DNA from: Bradyrhizobium erythrophlei
Lineage (GTDB): Bacteria > Pseudomonadota > Alphaproteobacteria > Rhizobiales > Xanthobacteraceae
Length of the DNA: 64,000 bases
Direction: 5' to 3'
NCBI GenBank assembly: GCA_900129675.1
Contig: FSRD01000001.1
Coordinates: 3,089,501-3,153,500 of the forward strand
This document shows, piece after piece, positions 52,113 to 61,347 of this stretch (within the stretch, counting starts at the first letter, position 1; the number at the start of each line of letters is the position of its first letter). The notes beneath the pieces are model-generated. The model did not search any database, was not told the origin of the DNA, and saw only the letters and a program-made list of their open reading frames with translations. Both the position numbers and the translations under genes were made by a program.

Positions 52113-52296
52113 CAATGGGGCGTCAACTCGCCATCCACCGCAATCGGATCATCTATCAAGTCGATTTGGTACTGTAGATAATCCGACCAACGTGCATGAT
52201 ATGCGCATCTGCAATAGCGTTTGTCGCTCCGATAGCAATTTCTAAAATTGAGTTGACATGCACAGCGTTGAATTCATCACTGTTCGACGAGGCGGA

Positions 52297-52677
52297 TTAC
52301 CGCTTGCACGGCCAAGCTGCCACCAGCGCCTCAAGAGCCAATTTCCGAAAGTCCTCATGCATCCTCGCGGGTCGGGCGTCGATGTATTGCACGACCACAC
52401 TAACAGCTTGTCTTTGTGTCGCAGCGGATGGCTGGCAGGCGTCGTCGTAGGTGAGACCGGAGATCAAACCCCAACAAAGTCCCGTTTTGAATATGTCGCC
52501 GCTTCTAGGATTCTCGCTGATGTAATTGCGACAGCCGGGCATCACATAGTTGGCAGAATCCGACTCATGGATTTCAGCGAACGCCACCCCGCCGCTTAAC
52601 ATCAGCGCCGCGATGGGAACGATTGCGCGCAGACTTAATTGTGATCTAAATATCAATTCCACCAATGCCACACCCAA
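52297..52677 (-). CDS. Rap1a/Tai-type immunity-like protein
   Basis: This protein of up to 126 residues has a signal peptide (RAIVPIAALMLSGGVAFAE) and the Rap1a/Tai pattern: FKTGLCWGLISGLTYDDACQ in the middle, and HEDFRKLALEALVAAWPCKR at the end with paired Cys. Rap/Tai proteins protect against amidase effectors of type VI secretion, but many members are orphan periplasmic proteins. No type VI effector is seen here. The start is uncertain (several GTG/TTG codons between 52677 and 52656). Confidence 0.7.
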   Translation of the reverse strand: MGVALVELIFRSQLSLRAIVPIAALMLSGGVAFAEIHESDSANYVMPGCRNYISENPRSGDIFKTGLCWGLISGLTYDDACQPSAATQRQAVSVVVQYIDARPARMHEDFRKLALEALVAAWPCKR

Positions 52678-52737
52678 AAAGTATTTAGTGACTTCGCGCC
52701 AGTATCAGTCATCCGGGGCCACCATTGCTACCCGGCG

Positions 52738-53040
52738 TTAAGTAGATTTTCGATTGGCTTGATAATTTTGGAATAGCGCGACGCTCACAAAACAAACGAC
52801 CATAAACAGGAATGAGGTTAGGAACACGACAAAGCTGGCGGGAATGTCAAAGAGCCAATCGATGATGCTTTGCAAACCGAGCCAGCTCGTATGCGGTATA
52901 GGCCATTCAAAATAACTAAACATTTTTGACACTGGAATCGGGGGCCAAATTCCAGTCCTGAGCCAACTGTAAGCTTGCCAAGCAACGATGGCGGGACCGG
53001 GCAGCAACGCATAGCCGTACAGCGGATTTTCGTCGCTCAT
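52738..53040 (-). CDS. Small membrane protein
   Basis: This 100-residue protein has an N-terminal hydrophobic stretch (YALLPGPAIVAWQAYSWLRT) and a strong C-terminal helix (FVVFLTSFLFMVVCFVSVAL). The ATG at 53040 follows a GGGGGAG ribosome-binding site. No domain is recognised. It shares a leader with the membrane gene at 51572, so both may respond to the same signal. Confidence 0.55.
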   Translation of the reverse strand: MSDENPLYGYALLPGPAIVAWQAYSWLRTGIWPPIPVSKMFSYFEWPIPHTSWLGLQSIIDWLFDIPASFVVFLTSFLFMVVCFVSVALFQNYQANRKST

Positions 53041-53042
53041 CG

Positions 53043-53094
53043 CTCCCCCTTATCCCCAAGCTGCATATTGCACAGATTTCAACCTGGGAGAACA
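53043..53094 (-). promoter_or_regulatory. Shared leader sequence, copy 2
   Basis: On the minus strand CAGGTTGAAATCTGTGCAAT continues to ATGCAGC and a GATAAGGGGGAG ribosome-binding region; about 30 of 40 positions are shared with copy 1. Confidence 0.5.
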
Positions 53095-53177
53095 ACCCGT
53101 CGCTCAAACCAAAAGTGCCGGTCGCCGAGGCCGACACCTTCGCGCACCGGCTGGTTCGCGGTGATTGATTGAGCAGT

Positions 53178-53333
53178 CAATAACCCGTCGAGACCGCCGA
53201 CTTAAGTTTCTCCAGATCGGTTTCGAGAAACTGGTTGGCGACGATCAGCGCCTTGACCGCATCACGAGCATTACTGACGCAGGCCGCGATGGCCTGATCG
53301 GCTGCCGCCTCTAGCTGGTCCGCGTCCGATTGG
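53178..53333 (-). pseudogene. 3' fragment of a conserved rhizobial gene
   Basis: The minus strand encodes DQLEAAADQAIAACVSNARD followed by AVKALIVANQFLETDLEKLK and ends AVSTGY before TGA. It is a helical protein end that I associate with a common Bradyrhizobium hypothetical protein. No start or 5' part is present: upstream the sequence turns into a G-run and unrelated DNA. Confidence 0.5.
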
Positions 53334-53530
53334 GGGGGGCGGGCGACATCTGGAATTTTCCCCTAAAGGCAGCGGGCGCTCTGGGAGAATGTTCCCTTTC
53401 CGTTCCAGTGTCAAATCCGGGTAGTGGGGTCAGTTTGGAAAAGCACCCCAAAAGAAAGTCCTTGGTTAATGCCGGGGGCTTTCAGCAAGCGGACTCGCTC
53501 CGAGCCGTAACTCGCGTCTAAGATCGCGGC

Positions 53531-54424
53531 ATGGAAAGAATCGTCATCGATAATTGGGGCGTGCTTATGAGCGCTCCAGTCGCGTTCATTGCGGCACTAT
53601 TCTTGGGAGCGGGAGCCGGTTGGTTGGTGGTCGGACTGATATACAACCAGCGTCTTACCCACTATCAAGAGCTAATAGCCAATTACCGCGATGTTTTGGA
53701 CGAAAAGATTCCGGCTCGGGCGTTACGCCCCTTCCCCACAAAGCGCAGCAAGCAAATGTCCGTTGGCCTTGTTCTAATTTTTGCTGGCATTGGCGCCGCC
53801 TTTGCCGGGGCAATTATTGTTATTTCCGATCGGTCACCGCCTCCAGCAAACCAACCGGCGTCGGCACCGGTCGGTCATTCGCCTGCGCAGCCACCAGTCG
53901 ACACGCCTTTCAAATCCGTTCTACTTGCCTCGCGCTACTATCCCGCCAAGAACAAAGAAGAGGTTGCCGCCTTCCTCGATAAGATTTCGGACACGATAAA
54001 CAAGCCAACCGAAGAAATGCTGTTACTCGCCCGACAGGCTCTGGGCACATACTTATTTAACCGCCCCAATGAGGCGCAATTATATTTGCAGAGAATGGGC
54101 GAAATCAAAACCGCTTACGCAAAAATAGACGCGACCCTCTATGACGACTTACTCGCGAACGAGCGCGAATTTCGCCAAGAAATGAACGCGATACTGTTTC
54201 CAAAGGATCCGTTTATTAAATTTCGCGTCGCAGCCGACGCATACCGCAATGGCCTTTCCGTCTGGATTAAAATGCGCAATAGCGATGACGATAAGGTCCG
54301 AGAATTACAGCAATTGGTTTCGGCTTCGCAGCAGTCGTTTGCTTCAGCCAGAGACGAATTCTTGATGTGGCTTTCACAGAGGCAGGAAATTATCGGTCAG
54401 ACTAGACGGGCTTTGCGATCATGA
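53531..54424 (+). CDS. Membrane protein with cytoplasmic or periplasmic helical domain
   Basis: This 297-residue protein has two membrane helices (APVAFIAALFLGAGAGWLVV and VGLVLIFAGIGAAFAGAIIV), a Pro-rich linker, and a 170-residue helical domain (LLARQALGTYLFNRPNEAQL, REFRQEMNAILFPKDPFIKF). Codon use is less GC-biased than core genes. No domain is recognised. It stands alone in a gene-poor area. Confidence 0.65.
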   Translation: MERIVIDNWGVLMSAPVAFIAALFLGAGAGWLVVGLIYNQRLTHYQELIANYRDVLDEKIPARALRPFPTKRSKQMSVGLVLIFAGIGAAFAGAIIVISDRSPPPANQPASAPVGHSPAQPPVDTPFKSVLLASRYYPAKNKEEVAAFLDKISDTINKPTEEMLLLARQALGTYLFNRPNEAQLYLQRMGEIKTAYAKIDATLYDDLLANEREFRQEMNAILFPKDPFIKFRVAADAYRNGLSVWIKMRNSDDDKVRELQQLVSASQQSFASARDEFLMWLSQRQEIIGQTRRALRS

Positions 54425-55272
54425 TCTAGCAGCCCACCCCCTGCGACCTTTCTTTGAGTCGGCGATGATGATTCGAAGGGCGCTCAATTGAAAACCCGCT
54501 TTTGCCATTTCATCGAATGGGACAGTAGTGCTGGCTTGAAGAGCATCGCCGCCAGTCACATGTCATAAGGATCGGGGATCGTTGGCCCGACATACTGGCA
54601 ACGCACCCACCGGCCTCATTGAAGGTCGCGTGCGTCCAAATAAGAGCGAGCACGGGCTGCGTTCGAGCACCGCTCGACACAGTACCTCTACGCAAACGCA
54701 ACGGCACGAGCCGTCGAGGGAGACCTTGGCGGCTTTCGCGTGTGGCCAGAATGCGAGGCCATGGCCGCAACGGTAACCGAGCGGGTTTGGGAAATCGGTG
54801 ATATCGTCGGGGTGTTGAAAGCGGGGGAGGCCGCCCAAGTGAGGCTGGTCTAGCTGGGAGGAAGGCCATGGAATGGTTTAGCCGGAAAACATCGATAGCA
54901 GGTACCCAAATTTCCAATTGGATACTCGTTCTCGCGGCTCTCGTCGTAATCTGGACTATCTATCGCGCTGCAATGTGACGGTGGCTGCTTCCCCCTACGC
55001 CGTTGCTCACAGCGCTCCAGCCATGCGAAAATCTCTCTGGTAACGCAATGGATCTTGGAGGCGAGGTGCTTGTCAGTGAGCTTCGCTCGACCGTAGCAGA
55101 CGATGACGTTGGCATCGGCACTGTAGCTGACCGATGTCTGCTTTCGGGGGTAATACAGACATCCCATTTCAAGTGCGTCAGGACCGTTTTTGGACCCTTA
55201 GCGGACGTCCCTGCCTCGCGAGACCCGCACTGCGTCGGGACAGTCGTGCCACCAATGGTGGAGCAGTCATGG
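54425..55272. other. Gene-poor region with a dispersed-repeat relic
   Basis: About 850 bp without a credible gene. At 55133-55200 lies the sequence gatgtctgctttcgggggta, the mark of a repeated intergenic element in Bradyrhizobium that produces short false ORFs (MSAFGG-type peptides). I see no other structure. Confidence 0.5.
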
Positions 55273-56121
55273 TCAAGGTTTCAAGCTATGCCCATGCGCG
55301 GCTGCCGTCTGTCGCGCCGCTTTCTCTTGTGCGAGAGTTGCTTCCAGCCGTGAGATGTTTTCCTGGAGGCGCTCGTTGTTTTCCAGGAGGCGATGGCTGG
55401 TCAGGACGAGGAAATAATAGCCGAATTGCGGATTTTGAAAGTAGATCTCAAGCAGCCTTTCATAAGTTATGGTCAGGACTTGTCCGTCTTCTATGCACTC
55501 GATCGTCATGGTTCGTCGGTTGTTCGGCGTAAGGAAGCCAAGTTCGCCTATGATGCGTCCTGGCGGAATCTCGACGTCGATTTCCTTGACCAGAAACTTA
55601 CCCGTGACGGTGAGGGACATTTCGGCAGCCGCATCACCCTTCTTGTACAATCTGTCGCCCCGGCGATACCGGCGCTCGGTCATGAACGGTTTGAGCCATT
55701 CCATCGACACGTCACCCTGCGTCGCGTTACGTGCCTTCTTGACGAGCTTGAGCAATTGACGGAGACGAACGGCATTGATCGGCAGCAACAGCAGATAAAG
55801 CAGAAAATTGGCGACATTTCCCGAGAGCGCTCCAGAGGTCGCGAAGAACGTACAGCCGACCATATTGGCGACGCGCAGCGGAACCATGGTCTGCATCAGC
55901 AGGGTAGCGACAAAGAAGATCGCGCCGACCAGGGCGAACATATTGGCAAGGGTGATGTTGGCCAGCACAATTTCCAACAGCCGATTGAACAGTGCGTCGT
56001 AGGTGATGTTGTTGGGATCAAGTCCCATTTGAATCAGAATCTTTGCAACCCTGAGATTTTCTGCCGCCGTATCAAGAATGCGGTCTAGTATCGTCGAAAA
56101 ATCTGCAATGCTGGGCTGCAT
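55273..56121 (-). CDS. Membrane protein with cyclic-nucleotide-binding domain
   Basis: The 282-residue protein has three hydrophobic helices in residues 50-125 (FALVGAIFFVATLLMQTMVP, NFLLYLLLLPINAVRLRQLL), followed by a cNMP-binding domain (YRRGDRLYKKGDAAAEMSLT, IPPGRIIGELGFLTPNNRRT with the PGRIIGELGFL phosphate-binding cassette, and TIECIEDGQVLTITYERLLE). It ends in a coiled coil (NNERLQENISRLEATLAQEK). The cassette lacks the usual Arg of strong cAMP binders (R.....A), so the ligand is uncertain. No DNA-binding domain is present. The layout recalls Popeye-domain proteins. Confidence 0.8.
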   Translation of the reverse strand: MQPSIADFSTILDRILDTAAENLRVAKILIQMGLDPNNITYDALFNRLLEIVLANITLANMFALVGAIFFVATLLMQTMVPLRVANMVGCTFFATSGALSGNVANFLLYLLLLPINAVRLRQLLKLVKKARNATQGDVSMEWLKPFMTERRYRRGDRLYKKGDAAAEMSLTVTGKFLVKEIDVEIPPGRIIGELGFLTPNNRRTMTIECIEDGQVLTITYERLLEIYFQNPQFGYYFLVLTSHRLLENNERLQENISRLEATLAQEKAARQTAAAHGHSLKP

Positions 56122-56592
56122 CGTATCCTCCCGAGCGGGTACCCGTCGGCGTTAGTCGGATATCCTGGATGTTAGTTAGTCGAATTCGGTTAGCAACCCC
56201 TAGGCGTTTGCGAGGCTGCCCCCAGTACCCCAAGCTGACATCCGCCGGATCGAAATTTTTCGAAAACCGCAAAGCCGCTTGGCCTCACAATCCCATCCAC
56301 CGTGCTAGGGCTTGCCGATGAGTTGATGGAGTGACGCCATCCAGTGTCTGCTTCTGGCACGAAACGGACCTGAGCAGGCGACCTGACGATGTCCGTTCTC
56401 AAGGGTAGACCGGACGTGCCGCGCGGGCGAGGAGATTTTCCGAGTTTGACCCGACTCTGACTTGACAGGCTTTCCTTACACATCTGCGCGGTCGATCTCA
56501 GAAATTTGCATCCGCCGATGTGAGCCGGTTCACATCGGCCCCGCACGTTTGGTCCCACCGTCAAGTGGGGCACTTCAACGTGGGAGAGAAAA
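56122..56592. other. Intergenic region with dispersed-repeat remnants
   Basis: About 470 bp with no gene. Around 56335-56375 is gtctgcttctggcacgaaac followed by ggacctg, a piece of a common bradyrhizobial intergenic repeat. The promoter of the DUF1330 gene should be at the right end. Confidence 0.45.
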
Positions 56593-56979
56593 ATGCATAT
56601 GAAAACTTATACGATGGCATTGCTCGCAGGTGTTGCAATTGGAGCCATCGCGCTCCAGGGCCTTCACGCTCAAGGAGCCAAGCTGAAAGCTTACACCATC
56701 AGCGAAGCTGAAATCCTCGATCCTTCATTCCAAGCCACATACCTCCCTGCCGCCCGGAAGGCGATAGAGGCAGCCCACGGTCGAGCTCTACGCACCGCAG
56801 CCGGACGGGTTGTTCAAATAGAGGGCGGACCGCCTCCCAAGAGTACGGGCATCGTCGAATGGGACAGCGTGGATGACGCAGTGGCATTCTACAAGTCGAA
56901 AGCCTGGACGGACCTTGCACCCCAGCGTGAGAAGGCAGTTAAGGTAATACGGCGGTACGTCGTCGAAACCGAAAAGTAG
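56593..56979 (+). CDS. Secreted DUF1330 protein
   Basis: This 128-residue protein has a signal peptide (MALLAGVAIGAIALQGLHAQ) and a DUF1330 dimeric alpha-beta barrel: KAYTISEAEILDPSFQATYL, GGPPPKSTGIVEWDSVDDAV and FYKSKAWTDLAPQREKAVKV. DUF1330 proteins are small and of unknown function, with a fold like monooxygenases. A GGGAGAG site precedes the ATG. A signal peptide on this family is common in rhizobia. Confidence 0.85.
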   Translation: MHMKTYTMALLAGVAIGAIALQGLHAQGAKLKAYTISEAEILDPSFQATYLPAARKAIEAAHGRALRTAAGRVVQIEGGPPPKSTGIVEWDSVDDAVAFYKSKAWTDLAPQREKAVKVIRRYVVETEK

Positions 56980-57408
56980 CCTGTTCACGGGCACCGGCTG
57001 CGGCGCGCGGCGCGCCCAAAACCGGCAACCACTGCGCACAGCGAGGCTGTCTCATTGGGCGGCCTCGTTTAATGGTTGATAGCTGCCTTGCGTTTCAGGA
57101 GTCTGGACGTTTGTTGCATGAACTCCCGGTCGAGCTTTTCTCCGCCGTTCCCATCGTTCAGTGATGACGCTGGCAGAGCCAGAATGAGGCTCCCATGTGT
57201 CGTTCATCACTCAGATGTGCTGAGTTTGCTCACGCACATTCCCGGAGACGTTCTGCCTGCCGATAAACCTATCGAATAATGAAACGTCAGGTCCGTTCAT
57301 GGCACAACTCGGACATGCCGACGTTGTCGCTCTATGTCCGTTGTTGGGGGCAGAGCTGAAAACATATGCTCCCATTGAGCTTACTCGGACATGCGAGTTT
57401 AGTATGCG
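56980..57408. other. Intergenic region with a repeat relic
   Basis: About 430 bp, gene-free. At 57290-57375 the words ggtccgttcatggcac, catgccgacgttgtcg and atgtccgttgttggggg belong to the same class of dispersed repeats as in other intergenic regions. Confidence 0.45.
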
Positions 57409-58308
57409 CTATTGACGAGCTTGTGGGGCCACAAGCGCCAGAGGCCGCTCTTGCATAACATTCAGTGGAATGTTTACCTCACAACTCAAGCCGTCCGGTT
57501 CAAACCTAAGTCGCGCTTCACCCTGTAATTGGCCAGGGAGAGCCTGCTCGATAAGCCGAGAACCGAAGCTCCGTCGAGAAGGTTCGTGTACCGGCGGCCC
57601 ACCTCTTTCTTTCCAATGCAGCTTAAAGCGCTTCAGGTTATCTTGGGAGAAGATAGACCACGAAATTGAAACGCGACCGGCAGGTGCAGACAGCGCGCCG
57701 TGTTTGACGGCATTCGTGCAGAGTTCGTGAATTACCATTGAGAGTGCGATAGCAGGGCCAGAAGAAATCGCGATGTTGTCACCGGCGACTTCAAACTGAT
57801 CAAGGCTTTTAGATTGAAATGCCTTCACGGCGGCTTCAATCAAAGTCCGACATCCTGCGCCAGTCCATCGCTCGCGAACCAGAAGGTCTTGCGCTACTCC
57901 CAACGCATTAATGCGATCCGCTATCGTTTTAGCGGCCTCTTCTAGGCTGTTCGCCGTCCTGAGACTTTGGGACGTAATTGCCGAGACAATCGCCAGCGTA
58001 TTCTTCACCCGATGATGAAGTTCACCGATGATGACCTCTTGTAGCTTGGCGGCCACGCTGGAAGCCTGCGCGTCAATGCCCGCCTGAGCGAGTAATTCCT
58101 TCAGATAGTCCGGCTCGTCTTCGGCTTGACGTGTCATGAGGTTTAGTAAGGGCTCCGCGTCCACCAACAGGTTAAAATGCCGAAAGACATTGAACTCGTG
58201 TTCTTCGGTTTGCAAGAACCGGAGCCAAACGTCTGTTCCGTCGGAGGAACCAAAAGTGGCTAGGCGGAGCGCACAGGGACGCAAACGAGCGATGTCGCTT
58301 AATGGCAC
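57409..58308 (-). CDS. HWE-family sensor histidine kinase
   Basis: This protein of 299 residues, from a GTG start, has a phospho-acceptor His in IIGELHHRVKNTLAIVSAI and an HWE-type ATPase domain with the N box SMVIHELCTNAVKHGAL, then WKERGGPP with the WxE signature and FGSRLIEQALPGQLQG. The N-terminal hundred residues have no PAS or membrane segment that I can name, so the kinase is probably cytoplasmic. No response regulator is adjacent. HWE kinases in rhizobia often feed the general stress response. Confidence 0.87.
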   Translation of the reverse strand: MPLSDIARLRPCALRLATFGSSDGTDVWLRFLQTEEHEFNVFRHFNLLVDAEPLLNLMTRQAEDEPDYLKELLAQAGIDAQASSVAAKLQEVIIGELHHRVKNTLAIVSAITSQSLRTANSLEEAAKTIADRINALGVAQDLLVRERWTGAGCRTLIEAAVKAFQSKSLDQFEVAGDNIAISSGPAIALSMVIHELCTNAVKHGALSAPAGRVSISWSIFSQDNLKRFKLHWKERGGPPVHEPSRRSFGSRLIEQALPGQLQGEARLRFEPDGLSCEVNIPLNVMQERPLALVAPQARQ

Positions 58309-58743
58309 CCTTAGTGCCAGCCACCGGGGACCATTCGCGCGCTGGCTGTCAGCGGTTCATTTATTTCGCGGCACTCACTGACCAACCCGCGCCAGAGGGG
58401 AAAGAAGGAACCCTCCGGAATGTTCGGGTGGCGAGAGAGACCTGCATCCCCACCACCCTCGCGACACGGCCGACCAAGTGAAAGGAGGCCCGCTCGGCTT
58501 TTCCTTTGTGTCGCGAAACTGAATTCATCTGCGCTGTAGCTCAGGCATCGGGAAGTTTGGAGTTTGAGACAATTTGGAACGTATTTAATGCTGCGGACCA
58601 GATTTGGGATGCGAGGACTGAGTTAAGCGACCTGGTTAGAACTTTGTTGCGTTGATAACTGGACGCGCACGCCCACCAAGGATCGAGACTTCGCTAAACG
58701 GGCGGAAACGATATCAAGTCGATCCTGCCGAATTGATGGCCAA
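58309..58743. other. Intergenic stretch
   Basis: About 435 bp with no gene or repeat that I can support. Confidence 0.4.
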
Positions 58744-59010
58744 TCACTTCATCTCCTCCAGCAACTTCTGCGCCTCACCCAACAACGCCTGTATCTGCCT
58801 CCGCTGAGCGATCGCATCCCTGGTGAACAGGCCGTGCTTGCGCGCGTTCTGGTTTGCCGTGGGCGCGTCGGACCCCGGTGCGCCGCCGTGCATGCGGCAG
58901 CGCTGTCTGCCGTTCACCGCCGGCGAGCGGCACGCGCCGGCGGAACGGGTTTTGGCGCCGCAACGTGGACTCGCCAGCATCGGGCAGGTATTTCTGATGT
59001 GATCGCTCAT
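58744..59010 (-). CDS. HGG-motif small protein
   Basis: This 88-residue protein shows the pattern CGAKTRSAGACRSPAVNGRQ, then RCRMHGGAPGSDAPTANQN and ARKHGLFT, which is the HGGxxTG-type motif family frequent in phage-related and rhizobial DNA. The Cys and His residues could bind metal. Its start overlaps the upstream gene by four bases (ATGA), so the pair is coupled. Function unknown. Confidence 0.75.
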   Translation of the reverse strand: MSDHIRNTCPMLASPRCGAKTRSAGACRSPAVNGRQRCRMHGGAPGSDAPTANQNARKHGLFTRDAIAQRRQIQALLGEAQKLLEEMK

Positions 59011-59669
59011 GCCTGTGCTTCCCGCTTGGCATCAGCGGAAGCGGGCCGTCGCCTGGAGCCCGAGGCCTTCGGCGCATTCCGCGCCGCGGATGCCGGGCTC
59101 TTGTCCGACACGATCACGCTCGCATGCTGCGTGACGTTGCCGACAATGGCCTTGCCGCCGTCCCCGACCGAGACGTTCTGCACGGTGATGGCAGGCTCGC
59201 CATGGCTCCGGTAGCGGTTCAGCGCCTCGATCTGGGCGGGAAACGTGCGGGCGAGCCGGCCGAGGGCGCGCGCGGCGCTGTCGTGCTGGGCGAGGTCTTC
59301 GGCATTGGCGAGGTGATGGGCGCATCGCATCGCCATCACATGAACCGAAACCATCTGCGCCACCAGCATGGCCTCGACGGAGTCCCTCGGCTTGATGCTC
59401 TTCACCATCGAGATCATGAAGGAGAGGTTGACCTCGTCGGAACTCCCGCCGCTCACGCTGGCCTTTACCAACTGCCTGATAATGCCATGCATCGCTTCGC
59501 GGTCGGCGACCCCCAATGCGTCAGGCATGAGCTGTTCGCCGAGCTCCGGATCTGGATGGTCGATCGAGAAGCCGTGCGACAGAAGTCTTATCCGCGGGGC
59601 TGCGGCAGCTCTGGCCTGGTCGGTTGAAGCGATCGCCGCTGGCATGGTGAGGTTGGGATCGATGTTCAT
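59007..59669 (-). CDS. Hypothetical protein coupled to the HGG-motif gene
   Basis: The protein of 220 residues (start ATG 59669, eight bases after AGGGA) has a helical middle (DSVEAMLVAQMVSVHVMAMR, ARALGRLARTFPAQIEALNR) followed by a small beta stretch (EPAITVQNVSVGDGGKAIVG) and a basic tail. I know similar proteins next to HGG-motif genes in rhizobia, so the two may work together; the function is unknown. Confidence 0.7.
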   Translation of the reverse strand: MNIDPNLTMPAAIASTDQARAAAAPRIRLLSHGFSIDHPDPELGEQLMPDALGVADREAMHGIIRQLVKASVSGGSSDEVNLSFMISMVKSIKPRDSVEAMLVAQMVSVHVMAMRCAHHLANAEDLAQHDSAARALGRLARTFPAQIEALNRYRSHGEPAITVQNVSVGDGGKAIVGNVTQHASVIVSDKSPASAARNAPKASGSRRRPASADAKREAQA

Positions 59670-60336
59670 GTCCATATTCCCTGGCACGCGCCGGCAAGCG
59701 CGGTTGGGCCACGCGCAGGCGATCGTTCGCCGCGGCGAGCCGGTGCAATTTCAATGGTGGGTGAGCATTTTTGAGCCGCAATCGGACCGAAACAGTCCGC
59801 CATTGGCGGAGCGGCGGGCGCTTACAGGATTGCGGGATGATGAAAGAATGCCCGTGATTTGCCCGACGTGTCAACGTGCTTTCGAAGCATCCATGCCGGG
59901 CGCCTGCTACTTTGCATGGGGTTGTTTTCAATATTTTGGGATCGCGCACGTTCGAAGGGGAGTTATCCGACGTCACCCCGCAGTTATGCCGGCAAAGGCG
60001 CGGTGCGATACGCATTGGTAGACCTGCGTATGAATATCCGCGGGGCGCCTAACAGCATTATACTGCAATCTCAATAACATATGAGTTCGCAGTTTTATTC
60101 TGAATGGCGCGCCACTTTACCACCACCCCGGACAAAACTGCGAACTCTGCGGGTGCTGGCGGAAGCTCCGCCCGGGTGACGGATGACGGCCATTTCTTGC
60201 ATGTGCGCTCGCTGCTATAATTTCTTGAAGGCCCGGCACGTCGACGTGACGATCGTTCACGAAACGCGCCCGGCTTGCCGGGAGTTGCCATGTCGTCGAG
60301 CCTTGCGCCGCACCGAACAGCGAGTTCGCCCATGGG
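59670..60336. other. Intergenic region with a 14-bp inverted repeat
   Basis: About 670 bp without a gene. GAGTTCGCAGTTTT at 60083-60096 and its exact reverse complement AAAACTGCGAACTC at 60134-60147 are separated by 37 bp; this could be an operator or the ends of a tiny element. Nothing else is seen. Confidence 0.5.
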
Positions 60337-61047
60337 ATGAGCCGGAAGAATCGCGTACCACTTGCTGATCGTGTCGCCAGAGCGGCTGAAGCGGCGCTTG
60401 CCGCCCAGCACTTTGTGAGCGCCATCGACATCCTCGTCGGGATCGGGTGGCTTGACTCCGGAGCGGTGGAGCGCTGGCGCCGCGGGCAGACCGATTGTCT
60501 GGAGGAAGTTGTCCAGGTCAATCTGCCGCGCATCTCGGAAGCCATGCGGCTGTTCGGGTCCTGGGCGATCGCGAAAGGATTGTTCCCAAGCCCGACGGCG
60601 TATGTCGGTCGTACGCCGGGCCGCCCGACGCTGCGCTTCAGCCGAGGCGGAAATCCTGCGATTGAGGCATCATACCGGACACATTGGGTCTCGCCCGAGC
60701 TTTCCGAGAAGAAGCGCGAGCGCCTGGCGGAAACGGCAAGCCGCGCCCCGGAACTGGTGGTGATCCAGCCGTTGAACACGGAGTGGGTATGCAATCGGTG
60801 CGGCGGCACCGGGGATCTGTTGATGATGGAGACACCCGGCCCTGCGTGCCTGCGCTGCGTTGGCCTCGATGATCTCGAGTATCTGCCGGCGGGCGATGCG
60901 TTGCTCACGCGGCGCGCCAAATCGAAAAGCAGCCGATATGCCGTCGTCGTGCGCTTCAGCAGGACTCGTCGCCGTTACGAGCGACAAGGTCTGCTGGTCG
61001 AGCCGCAGGCCTTGGCAGATGCGCAGCAAAATCTTGAGGCGCCGTGA
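60337..61047 (+). CDS. Zinc-ribbon protein of a rhizobial family, probably truncated
   Basis: The 236-residue protein starts MSRKNRVPLADRVARAAEAA. After a helical region (DILVGIGWLDSGAVERWRRG, RISEAMRLFGSWAIAKGLFP) it has the Cys pairs CNRCGGTG and CLRCVGL of a zinc ribbon, then a basic FSRTRRRYERQGLLVEPQAL. Relatives that I recall continue into a DUF2293-type C-terminal domain, which is missing here: the frame ends soon after LADAQQN. A truncation or frameshift at about 61020-61047 is likely. The function is unknown. Confidence 0.6.
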   Translation: MSRKNRVPLADRVARAAEAALAAQHFVSAIDILVGIGWLDSGAVERWRRGQTDCLEEVVQVNLPRISEAMRLFGSWAIAKGLFPSPTAYVGRTPGRPTLRFSRGGNPAIEASYRTHWVSPELSEKKRERLAETASRAPELVVIQPLNTEWVCNRCGGTGDLLMMETPGPACLRCVGLDDLEYLPAGDALLTRRAKSKSSRYAVVVRFSRTRRRYERQGLLVEPQALADAQQNLEAP

Positions 61048-61347
61048 CAGTTCTAGCTCATCCGTGTCGAAGCGCCAGTAGCCGGATTCATTGCGCAGAG
61101 AATCGAATTTGCCGCCTCCGATTGCAGCAGCGCGTAGGGCGGAATAGCGAAAGCGTATACCGCCGAATTCATTTGCAGATCGGCGTGCTGACGCTATCGC
61201 GCACTCCGCGCCTGGCCAAGCGATGCCGCAGCGCGGGAGCGCGAGCGGGCTGATCGGTGAGCGTTTGCTCGCGAAACCCGGTTTCCCAAAGCATCCACTA
61301 TCTACGAGCGCTCATATCCCCCAACCACTTATCGTGAGCGAGCCCAC
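61048..61347. other. Region after the truncated zinc-ribbon gene
   Basis: 300 bp without an intact gene. It may contain decayed DUF2293-coding sequence, since short frames in different phases resemble it faintly, but I cannot prove that. Confidence 0.35.

Noticed and set aside
54510..54917. Possible gene of 135 codons on the minus strand
   Set aside because: No ribosome-binding site, Arg/Pro-rich composition and no domain; the region looks non-coding.
55134..55532. 132-codon plus-strand frame beginning MSAFGG
   Set aside because: This start is a known product of a dispersed bradyrhizobial intergenic repeat and the rest has no protein character.
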